A stretch of DNA of 64,000 nt from Flavobacterium endoglycinae. Lineage in GTDB: Bacteria; Bacteroidota; Bacteroidia; Flavobacteriales; Flavobacteriaceae. Below the pieces are notes generated by a model. The model was not told the DNA's origin. It did not search any database and saw only the letters and a program-made list of their open reading frames with translations. The position numbers were made by a program, and so were the translations under genes. The DNA lies in assembly GCF_017352115.1 (NCBI RefSeq), contig NZ_CP071448.1, positions 5,267,001 through 5,331,000 of the forward strand, written 5' to 3'. Of this stretch, positions 42,729 through 50,775 are shown in pieces (the stretch's first letter is position 1; the number at the start of each line of letters is the position of its first letter).

Positions 42729-43304
42729 ATGAAAAAGTACATTACATCAAATATAATAGGAAAACTTTATCAGAATACCGAATTTTCTGATTGGTGGGAA
42801 AGTGAAGAAATAAAAATACCTCTTTTAAATAATGAAATGTTAAAAGTTACATTTTTGGATGTTGAGCCAGAACATGATGAAACATTTATAGAAGAAGCAG
42901 ATGAGGCTTTGACTAATTTTCTTAGAATGAATATTGAAAACCGCAATTCATTGTCTGAATTAGCATATAATAATTGTATTGATTTTTTGGATTCGGTAGA
43001 ATTTGATGAAGCTGACGAGCCTTTAAGAGAAATAAAAGACAAAAATGAAATTTGGAATTTTATTTATCCTGATGGAATTCATGTTTCTAGAAGAACTTAT
43101 AATGATAAAGATATTTATATAAGCATTGTCTGCGAATGTGAGTGGGAGCAAGAGCATGGATTACAATTGGTTTTTAGACAAGGAAAAAAACTTACCAGAA
43201 TTAGTGATCAGGATGGACATCTGACAGAAGCTGATGCCTATGCAAAACCTGATTCTCAAGATAAATTATTAAATGAATTTAATATCGAATATAAATGCTA
43301 TTAA
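42729..43304 (+). CDS. DUF6985-like, immunity-type protein
   Basis: 191 residues, acidic, soluble, no signal peptide. The pattern (DEADEPLREIKDKNEIWNFIYPDGIHV, CECEWEQEHGLQLVFRQGKKLTRISDQDGHLTEADAY) resembles DUF6985-type proteins often encoded as lone immunity-like or accessory genes. It is squeezed between tRNA-Val with its terminator and a decayed copy of the same pair, so it appears to be an addition at a tRNA locus. No toxin partner is next to it. The family call is moderate and the function is not known. Confidence 0.65.
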   Translation: MKKYITSNIIGKLYQNTEFSDWWESEEIKIPLLNNEMLKVTFLDVEPEHDETFIEEADEALTNFLRMNIENRNSLSELAYNNCIDFLDSVEFDEADEPLREIKDKNEIWNFIYPDGIHVSRRTYNDKDIYISIVCECEWEQEHGLQLVFRQGKKLTRISDQDGHLTEADAYAKPDSQDKLLNEFNIEYKCY

Positions 43305-43322
43305 TTTGAAATATATAAGAAA

Positions 43323-43385
43323 GATTAGCTCAGCTAATTCAAAGCATTCCGATTAATATGAACAAGTTATTACCACTCATAGCCA
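43323..43385 (+). pseudogene. Decayed tRNA-Val copy
   Basis: GATTAGCTCAGCT (43323-43335) is identical to 42571-42583 of tRNA-Val. Then comes an eroded middle (anticodon stem and T arm lost, no TTCGAAC), then ACTCATAGCCA against CCTCATCGCCCA. It is 8 nt shorter than the intact gene and cannot fold. The downstream terminator is preserved exactly. Confidence 0.75.
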
Positions 43386-43388
43386 TTC

Positions 43389-43423
43389 AAAAACTCCAAA
43401 GTCTTATGATTTTGGAGTTTTTT
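43389..43423 (+). terminator. Second copy of the tRNA-Val terminator
   Basis: A perfect duplicate of the hairpin at 42651-42685, including GTCTTATGAT and the T-run. It now follows the DUF6985-like gene and the tRNA remnant. Confidence 0.85.
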
Positions 43424-43461
43424 GCTTTAAATATCTTTGATGAATTTTTGTTTATATTCTG

Positions 43462-43469
43462 TATATTTG
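43462..43469 (+). promoter_or_regulatory. -7 box upstream of the beta-propeller gene
   Basis: TATATTTG, exact TAnnTTTG. TTG at 43437-43439 gives a 22-bp spacer. It is 72 bp before the start codon. Confidence 0.45.
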
Positions 43470-43540
43470 GACACAGGATGAGTCAGTCAACCTACTAAAT
43501 AACTGATCATTTGTTCAAATAAATCAAACCCCATCTGAAA

Positions 43541-44734
43541 ATGAAACAAAAATTAATTACTTTTTTAATTGTTTGCGCTGTTGTAAATGTTTTTGGACAG
43601 GCTCCTGCCGCTAAAACCAATTATTCTAATAAAACTCTAGCTGCAGAAGAAATGGTTACCAGCAAAGCCATGAAAACGCTTAAAAAAGTTCCATTAGACG
43701 AAGCATCGATTTTAATTTATGATTATGATGGTTCTCTTTTTTCATATGATTTAGAGTCTGAATCAATTGTATGGACTGTAAAAGCCAAAGATTCCTATAC
43801 AGAAATGTGCGCCAATAAAGTAACTCTTGCCGATGGAGTGGTGTATGTTCCGTTTATTAATGGCGAAATTTTCGCGATAGACAATCAAACCGGAGACGTT
43901 TTCTGGAAATCAAGATTAGGAAATGTTGCTGATCAAATTGTTTTAAAAGATCAAACACCCATAATCAGCAATGGAAAATTATACATTACAGCTCAAAATC
44001 AGAATCAAAGTAGTAATTTATACGCTTTAGATATCAAAGATGGAAGTTTAGTCTGGAATTACAAATTAGATTCAGCCGATAATGACGTTACGCCTTTAGT
44101 TTTTGATAATAAAGTTTTTATTGGAAGCGCATCAAATTTCTATTGTTTTGACACAAACGGAAAAGCTTTAGGTCAGAAAACATTTCCAGAAGCTATGAGC
44201 GGAAAACCTGTAACAGATGGCGAAAACATATTTGTAGCAAATGCAAAAAACACGGTTTATGCTTTAAATTCTAAATTGGATATCGTATGGGAATTTAAAT
44301 TTGATGAAAATCAATTTAATATCAAAGACCGAATGATTTGCAGCGATAAAAAGCTTTATTTTGGCGCACAAGGTACCAATGTAACTTCTTTGTATTCAGT
44401 AGATTCAAAAACAGGAACTCAGTTATGGAAAACGGATTTTAAAGACGATAACATCGAATATATTACCAAAGAAAATGACAATATTTGGGGATATACTCGC
44501 AAAGCAAGACTTTTTGAATTGGATGCTACGAATGGTGAAATTGCTTATGAGTTAAAATTAACTACTCAGCCTGTTTCAAATATTGAATTTCCAAATGATG
44601 ATAACCTGCTATATTACTATTGTGATGCTGGTTTGATTCAGTTTGATTTAAAAGAAAAAGACGAAAATATGTACTATATGAGAACTTCTCTAAAAGAGAA
44701 TATTTATAGTGCCTATTTGAAGATCATTAGATAA
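43541..44734 (+). CDS. Secreted PQQ-type beta-propeller repeat protein
   Basis: 397 residues with a signal peptide (MKQKLITFLIVCAVVNVFGQ). The mature part has repeating blades with the pattern tryptophan-docking: YDLESESIVWTVKAKDSY, IDNQTGDVFWKSRLGN, LDIKDGSLVWNYKLDS, LNSKLDIVWEFKFDE, VDSKTGTQLWKTDFKD, as in PQQ-like (BamB-type) propellers. No catalytic or PQQ-ligating residues were identified, so it is probably a binding or scaffold protein in the periplasm. It is not lipid-anchored (no lipobox), unlike BamB. A single gene with its own terminator. Confidence 0.85.
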   Translation: MKQKLITFLIVCAVVNVFGQAPAAKTNYSNKTLAAEEMVTSKAMKTLKKVPLDEASILIYDYDGSLFSYDLESESIVWTVKAKDSYTEMCANKVTLADGVVYVPFINGEIFAIDNQTGDVFWKSRLGNVADQIVLKDQTPIISNGKLYITAQNQNQSSNLYALDIKDGSLVWNYKLDSADNDVTPLVFDNKVFIGSASNFYCFDTNGKALGQKTFPEAMSGKPVTDGENIFVANAKNTVYALNSKLDIVWEFKFDENQFNIKDRMICSDKKLYFGAQGTNVTSLYSVDSKTGTQLWKTDFKDDNIEYITKENDNIWGYTRKARLFELDATNGEIAYELKLTTQPVSNIEFPNDDNLLYYYCDAGLIQFDLKEKDENMYYMRTSLKENIYSAYLKIIR

Positions 44735-44742
44735 TAAAAAGC

Positions 44743-44774
44743 AAAAAACTCCTTAATTTCTTAAGGAGTTTTTT
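44743..44774. terminator. Terminator between convergent genes
   Basis: AAAAAACTCCTTAA (44743-44756) and TTAAGGAGTTTTTT (44761-44774) are perfect complements with a 4-nt loop, followed by TT. Confidence 0.85.
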
Positions 44775-44806
44775 TTATGATGCTGTGAATAATTTATTTC
44801 TCAATA

Positions 44807-45379
44807 TTATTTCGACTTTATTTTACGCAATTCAGTAAGCATTTCATCCAGAAAAGCCTGTTGATTGGCATCGTCTTTAAAATAACGCTGGTAATTGACA
44901 CTGCAGCTTTCTACATCGGCAATATTATCAAGATTAAACGACCAATCATTTGTATTTTTGATGGTGATGCCAATGCTATTATTACAGCTCTGCCATAATT
45001 CTGAAAACTTTGTTTTCTTGTCTTCAGTTAAGGCATCGAATTTAGCGTAAACAGTAAATCCTCGCATTTCAGAATTAAAGAATTTATCAATAGAAGTTAC
45101 TGGAACTCCACCCCAAATTATGGTTTGACCTTCTGGCAGTTCTATTTCTTTTAGTTTTTCCTCGCTTAACATTTTATCCTGCTTTCCTTTTTTGAAAAGA
45201 GTTTCAACATAAATAAGTTTTGTTCCTTTTGGGACAGCAATTTTTTTAATTGTCAAAGGTTCAGTGGTAATGTAATACGGATAATCAGGAGTAGAATTTC
45301 CACCAGTTGGATTCATATTGCCCACACAACTCGTTATGAGCATTATTCCTAAATAAGAAAAAGGTTTTAATAGTTTCAT
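44807..45379 (-). CDS. Lipoprotein of unknown function
   Basis: 190 residues with a lipoprotein signal (MKLLKPFSYLGIMLITSCVGN, lipobox ITSC, Cys18). The mature part begins with a flexible NMNPTGGNSTPDYP segment, then a domain with KKIAVPKGTKLIYVETLFKKGKQD and IIWGGVPVTSIDKFFNSEMRGFTV. No family recognised. It converges on the propeller gene and is not clearly in an operon with the acyltransferase 81 bp upstream. Confidence 0.65.
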   Translation of the reverse strand: MKLLKPFSYLGIMLITSCVGNMNPTGGNSTPDYPYYITTEPLTIKKIAVPKGTKLIYVETLFKKGKQDKMLSEEKLKEIELPEGQTIIWGGVPVTSIDKFFNSEMRGFTVYAKFDALTEDKKTKFSELWQSCNNSIGITIKNTNDWSFNLDNIADVESCSVNYQRYFKDDANQQAFLDEMLTELRKIKSK

Positions 45380-45460
45380 AAACGTAATGTTTCTTTACGC
45401 TAATATAAGAAATATCTTTAATCGTGTTTTTATTATTTGTTTTTCTAAAATTATAGTAAT

Positions 45461-46540
45461 CTATTTTATCCATTTTCTGCTTAAATATTTTCTCAACGGA
45501 ATATCATACACAACCATTACCAAATAGGCGAATCCAACTAAAAAAATAATGGAAGGAACGATAATCAAAATCAGCTGATTTGTGTTTGGTTTATAATTGA
45601 TATAGTAGTTTCCAAACATCCATAATACGGCGTAATGCGTCATGTATAACGGATAACAAATATTTCCAGAAAACACACAAACTTTTTTTAAAGCTGGTTT
45701 TAATACGGCTCCAGCGCCTAAAGAAATTAATAACGGGAAATAAAGCAAGACTATTAAAGGTTCTGTTAACCAATTCCATTCTGAAAAAGGCATTATAAAA
45801 GCCAATAATAACAAACCTGATAAACCTATAAAACCTAAATTGTTTTTGATAATCCAATTTGAGCGGTATATTAGTAATCCTGCCAAGAATGAATACGAAA
45901 TTCTAGCAAAACCATCCCAAAATGTTGATCCGCTCCAACCGCCTAATAAATTACCTGAATTATAAGCTACAAAACATATCGCTGCTGCTGCAAGTATGGT
46001 TAAGAATAACAAATAATTACGTCGCACCCGATATAAAACCAAGGCATAAATGATATTGGCAATATATTCCCAAAACAATGACCAAGCAGGCGCATTAAAA
46101 CTAAAAAGATTAAAACCACGATTTGCAATTACAGGCAGCGGAATCATAAATATAGAACAAATAAAAGCTAGAATGATTTTTCCGGTGCTGTACAATTCTA
46201 AATGTCCTCCAAAAGGATCAAATAAAAATGCCAATACTCCTAATATTGATCCGGCAATTACTAACGGATGAAGTCTGATAATTCGGGCTGTAAAAAACTT
46301 TCGAAGTCCCATTTTAGCAATTCGGTCATCGTAAGCATATCCAATTACAAATCCGGAAAGACAAAAGAAAAAATCAACGGCAAGAAATCCATGTCCGATA
46401 AAGTTCTGACTTGGATCTGTAAAAATCCATTCCATAAAATGAAAAATTACCACTGCAAGAGCGGCGATTCCTCGTAATCCGTCAAGAATTTCAAAATGTT
46501 GTTTTGCGGTTTGAATTGCAGAGTTTGGGCTGGTAGTCAT
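45461..46540 (-). CDS. Acyltransferase family 3 membrane protein (OafA-like)
   Basis: 359 residues, about ten membrane helices. The N-terminus (FEILDGLRGIAALAVVIFHFMEW) contains the conserved Arg and His of acyltransferase-3 proteins; GFLAVDFFFCLSGFVIGYAYDDR is also typical. Such enzymes O-acetylate or acylate sugars of surface polysaccharide or other carbohydrates. No SGNH domain is fused. The target is unknown; the O-antigen ligase gene lies 7 kb away and is not evidently linked. Confidence 0.88.
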   Translation of the reverse strand: MTTSPNSAIQTAKQHFEILDGLRGIAALAVVIFHFMEWIFTDPSQNFIGHGFLAVDFFFCLSGFVIGYAYDDRIAKMGLRKFFTARIIRLHPLVIAGSILGVLAFLFDPFGGHLELYSTGKIILAFICSIFMIPLPVIANRGFNLFSFNAPAWSLFWEYIANIIYALVLYRVRRNYLLFLTILAAAAICFVAYNSGNLLGGWSGSTFWDGFARISYSFLAGLLIYRSNWIIKNNLGFIGLSGLLLLAFIMPFSEWNWLTEPLIVLLYFPLLISLGAGAVLKPALKKVCVFSGNICYPLYMTHYAVLWMFGNYYINYKPNTNQLILIIVPSIIFLVGFAYLVMVVYDIPLRKYLSRKWIK

Positions 46541-46697
46541 TGATGCAGTAATTATTTCTTTTGAAGCTGTTGCAAATTATACAAATTAGTATTGAAATCA
46601 AAGTAGTACAATTGCTGCAGTTGTGAATTTTCTTTAAAATACAACTCAAATTAATTCACTAACTTAGTTATCAATCAATTTAAATAAAACTAAGTAT

Positions 46698-47093
46698 ATG
46701 GAAACTAAAATGATATGGGCAAATTTTGTTTCGCATAATTTGCAGCGAACGATACAATTCTATTCTGATTTAGGATTTAAACAAAACGGAAAAGAAACCG
46801 ATGAACTGGTAAGTTTTGTATTTGGCGAACATAATTTTGTAATTAACTTTTTTGTGCCTTCACGATTGGAAAATGCTTTAAAAGGAAAACTAACCACTAA
46901 AAATGAGGGCAACGAAATCATCTTTTCGCTATCAGCAAAGAGCAGGGAAGAAGTAGACCTCTGGTATGAAAAAGTAAAAGATATTGGCGGTACTATTTTT
47001 GCCGAACCGGAAAATTTTGAAGTTGGTTATACTTTTGGTTTTACTGATCCTGACGGACATAAATTTAATTTCTTATTTTGGCCGGGAATGTAA
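46698..47093 (+). CDS. VOC (glyoxalase/bleomycin-resistance fold) protein
   Basis: 131 residues with two beta-alpha-beta-beta-beta modules: WANFVSHNLQRTIQFYSDLGFKQNG and EVDLWYEKVKDIGGTIFAEPENFEVGYTFGFTDPDGHKFNFLFWPGM. The DPDGHKFNF end is typical for this superfamily. Function ranges from isomerases to resistance proteins, and no substrate is suggested. It is followed by a palindrome and the Crp/Fnr gene in the same direction. Confidence 0.85.
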   Translation: METKMIWANFVSHNLQRTIQFYSDLGFKQNGKETDELVSFVFGEHNFVINFFVPSRLENALKGKLTTKNEGNEIIFSLSAKSREEVDLWYEKVKDIGGTIFAEPENFEVGYTFGFTDPDGHKFNFLFWPGM

Positions 47094-47114
47094 TTTATTT
47101 AAATAAAGTCACTT

Positions 47115-47130
47115 TTTGCCATATGACAAA
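47115..47130 (+). promoter_or_regulatory. 16-bp palindrome upstream of the Crp/Fnr gene
   Basis: TTTGCCATATGACAAA, one mismatch from a perfect palindrome, and one mismatch from the copy at 47742-47757. It ends 33 bp before the regulator's start, close to a TAACTTTC -7-like box (47152-47159). Probable binding site of the regulator itself. Confidence 0.65.
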
Positions 47131-47163
47131 TTCTCTCTAAAAAGTTATTCCTAACTTTCAGGC

Positions 47164-47733
47164 ATGAAACAATTAACAGATTACATATTGCAATTTGGCA
47201 ATCTCAATCAACAGCAGATTGATTTAATTTTAACGAAAGCACAGGAAAGGGAATTTCCTAAAGACTCTTATTTTTCTGAAGCTGGAAAGATTTCAGTTGA
47301 AGTCGGTTTTATAATTTATGGAATCATGCGTGTTTGCTATTATAATAACAAAGGCGAAGAAATCACCAAATATTTCATAGACGAAGATAATCTAGTGGTC
47401 GATTTAGAAAGCTTCGAAAACAGCATTTGCTCTTCGGCATACGTGCAAGCCGTAACGGATTGTAAAATGATCGTTTTCTCTAAAAAAGACTGGGAAGATT
47501 TATTGAATACGATTGTGGGCTGGGACACGATTGTACACAAAATCATTTCAAAGGCACTTATCCAAAAAGTGGCCAGAAGAAGTCCGCTCGTTTCTGAAGA
47601 TGCTACAACTCGTTATTTATCGTTTATGGAAATGTTTCCCAATGTAATTAACCGTATTCCGTTGTCGTATTTGGCTTCTTATCTGGGAATTACGCAATCA
47701 TCTTTGAGCAGAATTCGGAAAAATATCCGTTAA
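47164..47733 (+). CDS. Crp/Fnr family transcriptional regulator
   Basis: 189 residues: an N-terminal cyclic-nucleotide-binding-like beta barrel (about 20-120, EFPKDSYFSEAGKISVEVGFIIYGIMRVCYYNNKGEEITKYFIDEDN) and a short C-terminal helix-turn-helix (IPLSYLASYLGITQSSLSRIRKNI). No Fe-S cysteine pattern as in Fnr, and no clear cAMP pocket motif; the Bacteroidetes members of this type often have unknown ligands. Near-identical palindromes lie 34 bp before this gene and 55 bp before the downstream SDR gene, so it probably controls itself and the SDR. Confidence 0.88.
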   Translation: MKQLTDYILQFGNLNQQQIDLILTKAQEREFPKDSYFSEAGKISVEVGFIIYGIMRVCYYNNKGEEITKYFIDEDNLVVDLESFENSICSSAYVQAVTDCKMIVFSKKDWEDLLNTIVGWDTIVHKIISKALIQKVARRSPLVSEDATTRYLSFMEMFPNVINRIPLSYLASYLGITQSSLSRIRKNIR

Positions 47734-47741
47734 AAACGCTT

Positions 47742-47757
47742 TTTGCCATATGGCAAA
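47742..47757 (+). promoter_or_regulatory. Perfect 16-bp palindrome upstream of the SDR gene
   Basis: TTTGCCATATGGCAAA, an exact palindrome, beginning 9 bp after the regulator's stop and 56 bp before the SDR start. CAACTTTG (47779-47786) is a possible -7-like element downstream, placing the site in an upstream, activator-like position. Confidence 0.7.
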
Positions 47758-47812
47758 TGTTTTTGTTTTTAATCGATGCAACTTTGCTTCAAATAATTTT
47801 AAAAGATAAAAA

Positions 47813-48550
47813 ATGAAAACAGTATTAATTACAGGCGCAAATAGAAGTATAGGTTTAGAAACCACAAAACAACTTTCAGAACAAGGTTTGTTTGTGTATT
47901 TAGGAAGCCGAGATTTAGCCAAAGGCGAAGAAATCGTAAAAGACCTTTTTGAAAAAGGATTTGAAAACATCAAAGCCATTCAGATTGATGTTACCAACGA
48001 TGAAAGTGTTCAAAAAGCAAAAAACATTGTAGAGAAAGAACAAGGAAAACTAGACATTTTAATTAATAATGCCGGGATTTTAGGCGATGTACCACAGGAT
48101 TCTTCAAGCACTTCTGTAGAAAAAATCCAGCAGGTTTTTGATACTAACTTTTTTGGTGTAATCAGAGTTACGCAGGCGTTTTTGGATCTATTAAAAAAAT
48201 CAGACAGTCCAAGAATCAGCAATATAACTTCTGGTTTGGGTTCGCTTGCCTTACACAGTGATCCAACTTGGAAATATTATGCCATTAAAGCCGTTTCGTA
48301 TGTTTCTTCAAAAACAGCTTTAAATGCATTTACAGTTACGCTGGCTTATGAATTAAAAGATTTGCCATTTAAAGTAAACGCAATCGATCCTGGTTATACA
48401 GCAACTGATTTTAATCATTTCAATGGACCAGGAAGCGTAGAAAGCGCAGCAAGTTTTATTATTAAACATACAGTAACCGACGAAGATGGTCCGACTGGAA
48501 AATTCTTCAGTAATGATATTGAAGATGAAAGTGAGGAAAGTCCGTGGTAA
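47813..48550 (+). CDS. Short-chain dehydrogenase/reductase
   Basis: 245 residues of classical SDR type. NADP-binding TGANRSIGLETTKQL (about 8-22), then DVTN and NNAG, catalytic Ser in NITSGLG, and the YxxxK pair in SYVSSKTALNAF. The substrate is unknown; similar stand-alone SDRs reduce carbonyls of xenobiotics. It is controlled, by inference, by the Crp/Fnr-like protein encoded directly upstream. It ends in front of a hairpin facing the convergent NTF2-like gene. Confidence 0.88.
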   Translation: MKTVLITGANRSIGLETTKQLSEQGLFVYLGSRDLAKGEEIVKDLFEKGFENIKAIQIDVTNDESVQKAKNIVEKEQGKLDILINNAGILGDVPQDSSSTSVEKIQQVFDTNFFGVIRVTQAFLDLLKKSDSPRISNITSGLGSLALHSDPTWKYYAIKAVSYVSSKTALNAFTVTLAYELKDLPFKVNAIDPGYTATDFNHFNGPGSVESAASFIIKHTVTDEDGPTGKFFSNDIEDESEESPW

Positions 48551-48610
48551 AATAAAGTTGTTTTAAATAAAAACTGTAAATGATTCTTAAGTTTTATTTG
48601 AACTAAAAAA

Positions 48611-48640
48611 GCAAGCCTCCAACTATTTATGGAGGCTTGC
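48611..48640 (-). terminator. Terminator of the NTF2-like gene
   Basis: GCAAGCCTCCA and TGGAGGCTTGC form a perfect stem. Reading the minus strand, six Ts follow (48610-48605). It also limits the SDR gene from the other side. Confidence 0.8.
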
Positions 48641-48653
48641 TGCATTTTAAGAA

Positions 48654-49022
48654 TTAGTTATTTTCAACTAATTCAATATCCATGGTTTTTATAAGTCCGT
48701 TTTGAAAATTATAAATATGTTTTACGAAACCATCAAGCATCAAATTATCCTGAAGGTCTTTTACAACCTGATGTACTTTTACTTCTAAACTGCCATTTTC
48801 TCTTTCTGTAAATCCTACAGGTTCTACTTTTGGATTAATTTCTTTCCATTGCCTTGTCCAATATTCCTTAATTTCATTATGACCAACGATGTAACCGCCT
48901 TCCCAAGCTTTAGACCATTGTACATCATTTTGCATAACCGAAAGCGCTTTATCTATATTTCTTTCATTAAAAGCGGCGTAAGCTTTATAAATTACTTCTT
49001 TTAACTGATTTACTTTTGTCAT
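48654..49022 (-). CDS. NTF2-like (SnoaL-type) protein
   Basis: 122 residues. Pattern: IYKAYAAFNERNIDKALSVMQNDVQW, EIKEYWTRQWKEINPKVEPVGF, VHQVVKDLQDNLMLDGFVKHIYNFQNGLIKTMDIE, the usual SnoaL/NTF2 strand order. Cytosolic. No catalytic claim can be made. 55 bp from the VOC gene upstream, so possibly in one transcript with it. Confidence 0.8.
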   Translation of the reverse strand: MTKVNQLKEVIYKAYAAFNERNIDKALSVMQNDVQWSKAWEGGYIVGHNEIKEYWTRQWKEINPKVEPVGFTERENGSLEVKVHQVVKDLQDNLMLDGFVKHIYNFQNGLIKTMDIELVENN

Positions 49023-49077
49023 CGACTGAATTTTAGAAATTAAACTGCTAAAAAATTATTTTGAAAAACTTTTGTTA

Positions 49078-49491
49078 TTAATAAACGGGTTCCCAGAGTT
49101 CTATTTTATTTCCTTCGGTGTCCATAATATGTACAAATTTTCCATAGTCATAGGTTTCAATATCATCTAGAACAGTAACTCCGTTGGCTTTTAGTTTTTC
49201 TAAAAGTCCTTCGATATTCTGAACACGATAATTAATCATAAATTCTTTTTTAGAAGGAGAAAAATACTCGTCTCCCTGCTTAAAAGGACACCATTGTGTA
49301 GATTCGATCTGATCTGGATTTTCTAAATTTCTAGATTCAAAACTGGCAGAACCCCAATCGTTTATTTCAAAACCTAAGTTTTTGGCATACCATTCTTTAG
49401 TTTCTTTAGGGTTTTGAAGAAAAAAGAAAATACCGCCAATTCCGGTTACTTTAGGGGTTAAATTACCTTTGTTATTATTTGAATCTTCCAT
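49078..49491 (-). CDS. VOC family protein
   Basis: 137 residues, two VOC modules: GIGGIFFFLQNPKETKEWYAKNLGFEINDWG and EGLLEKLKANGVTVLDDIETYDYGKFVHIMDTEGNKIELWEP. The last motif contains the acidic metal ligand of the fold. Short N-terminal MEDSNNNKG. A dioxygenase or glyoxalase role is possible; unresolved. Confidence 0.85.
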   Translation of the reverse strand: MEDSNNNKGNLTPKVTGIGGIFFFLQNPKETKEWYAKNLGFEINDWGSASFESRNLENPDQIESTQWCPFKQGDEYFSPSKKEFMINYRVQNIEGLLEKLKANGVTVLDDIETYDYGKFVHIMDTEGNKIELWEPVY

Positions 49492-49584
49492 ATCGTTAGT
49501 TTTTTAAATAGTTATTGTAAATCACTAAATTAGAATACTAATATAAACTAATTTGATAGAAGTTAATAAGGACGAAACACAAAA

Positions 49585-50703
49585 TTAATCTGCAAATCTT
49601 AAAAAAGAAAAATCAGGATTATGCATCAATTGTTCATTGGTATGCGTTTGTGACTGTGCTTCTTTTGCATACACAAACATTTGTTTTTCGAACGAGTTAA
49701 CAGCATCTTCAATCGAAGCGAACTCACCATTAGTTAAGTTTTCAGAAAGAATCAAAGCATCCAAAAGCCCAATATTAACTCCTTGACCAGCAAATGGAGA
49801 CATTAAATGAGCCGCATCGCCAATAAGCGTAATAGGCAAGGGGCGATTTGTATTCCAAAGGTTCTCAACTGAGACTTTTTTTGTCGGAAGACCTGCAAAT
49901 ATTGAAGTTGAACGAAACAGATTTTTATAAACATCATTCCAATCAGAAAATTTATTTAAAAGAAAAGCCTTGATGTTTTCATTATTTTCAAAAGACAATT
50001 CAAAGTTTTCGGGTGTTTTAAAAATCACATTATAACTTAATGCCTTATTATTCTTTGGATTAGCGACTAGCAAATTTCCGTTATACGAAGTCATTAAAAT
50101 TTTATTGTCGCACAACTCAAAGAAATCAGGACAATCTATTTCGGGGTTCGTAACCTCGCCTTGAATCATGTAGGTTCCAGTAAGTTCTGGCTGGGTATCA
50201 GTTATGTGTTTTCTAATTTTTGTCATTCCGCCATTTGCACCAATTACAAAATCAGCGGTTGCAGAAGTTTTATTTTCGAAGTGTAAAAGCCATTTTCCGT
50301 TATGTATTTCAAGTTCTGTTAATTTGCTGTTCCAAATAACAGTTTCAGACTTTAAACCGTCAAGTAATAACGTTCTTAAATCATTTCGATTGATTTCAGG
50401 ATTATCAAATTGCTCTTCATCTGAAGTTTCTTTGCTGAATACTATTTTTGCGTTATGATCGGCGATAATTCTGCCCATCGGAATCGCTTTTTCATAATAC
50501 ATTTCTAAAAGTCCTGCTTTCTGCATCGCATCTTGTCCAGAACCTTTATGAAGATCGAGTGTTCCGCCCCAGATTCTGGCTTTATCGTCTTTGTCTCTTT
50601 CGTAAACTTTTACATTTATTCCTTTTTGCTGCAGTAATTTAGCCATTGTTAATCCAACAGGTCCTGCGCCAATTATGGCGATTGTTTTATTTTCGAGTAA
50701 CAT
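49585..50703 (-). CDS. Tet(X)-like FAD-dependent monooxygenase
   Basis: 372 residues, a class A flavoprotein monooxygenase. FAD motif AIIGAGPVGLTMAKLLQQKG (about 9-28), RIWGGTLDLHKGSGQDAM, FDNPEINRNDLRTLLLDGL, and GDAAHLMSPFAGQGVNIGL with DALILSENL. These stretches match the tetracycline-inactivating Tet(X) family closely from memory, including the Gly-Thr-Leu-Asp-Leu-His segment. It could hydroxylate tetracyclines or a related natural phenolic; true activity depends on pocket residues I cannot score. Likely an intrinsic chromosomal gene, not an acquired one. Flanked by the broken AraC gene. Confidence 0.85.
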   Translation of the reverse strand: MLLENKTIAIIGAGPVGLTMAKLLQQKGINVKVYERDKDDKARIWGGTLDLHKGSGQDAMQKAGLLEMYYEKAIPMGRIIADHNAKIVFSKETSDEEQFDNPEINRNDLRTLLLDGLKSETVIWNSKLTELEIHNGKWLLHFENKTSATADFVIGANGGMTKIRKHITDTQPELTGTYMIQGEVTNPEIDCPDFFELCDNKILMTSYNGNLLVANPKNNKALSYNVIFKTPENFELSFENNENIKAFLLNKFSDWNDVYKNLFRSTSIFAGLPTKKVSVENLWNTNRPLPITLIGDAAHLMSPFAGQGVNIGLLDALILSENLTNGEFASIEDAVNSFEKQMFVYAKEAQSQTHTNEQLMHNPDFSFLRFAD

Positions 50704-50775
50704 AATTTCATCATTTAATTATGATGCAAAATTGGTACAGAAAAGTGTCATGAAATAGTAAAAATCAGCCGTTTT

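Noticed and set aside
42729..43423. Integrative element at tRNA-Val
   Set aside because: No integrase and only one gene; the repeats cover the whole tRNA plus terminator rather than a short att core, so a decayed tandem tRNA is at least as likely.
49585..50703. Recently acquired antibiotic resistance gene
   Set aside because: No insertion sequence, integron or other resistance gene nearby, and composition resembles the neighbours; intrinsic origin preferred.
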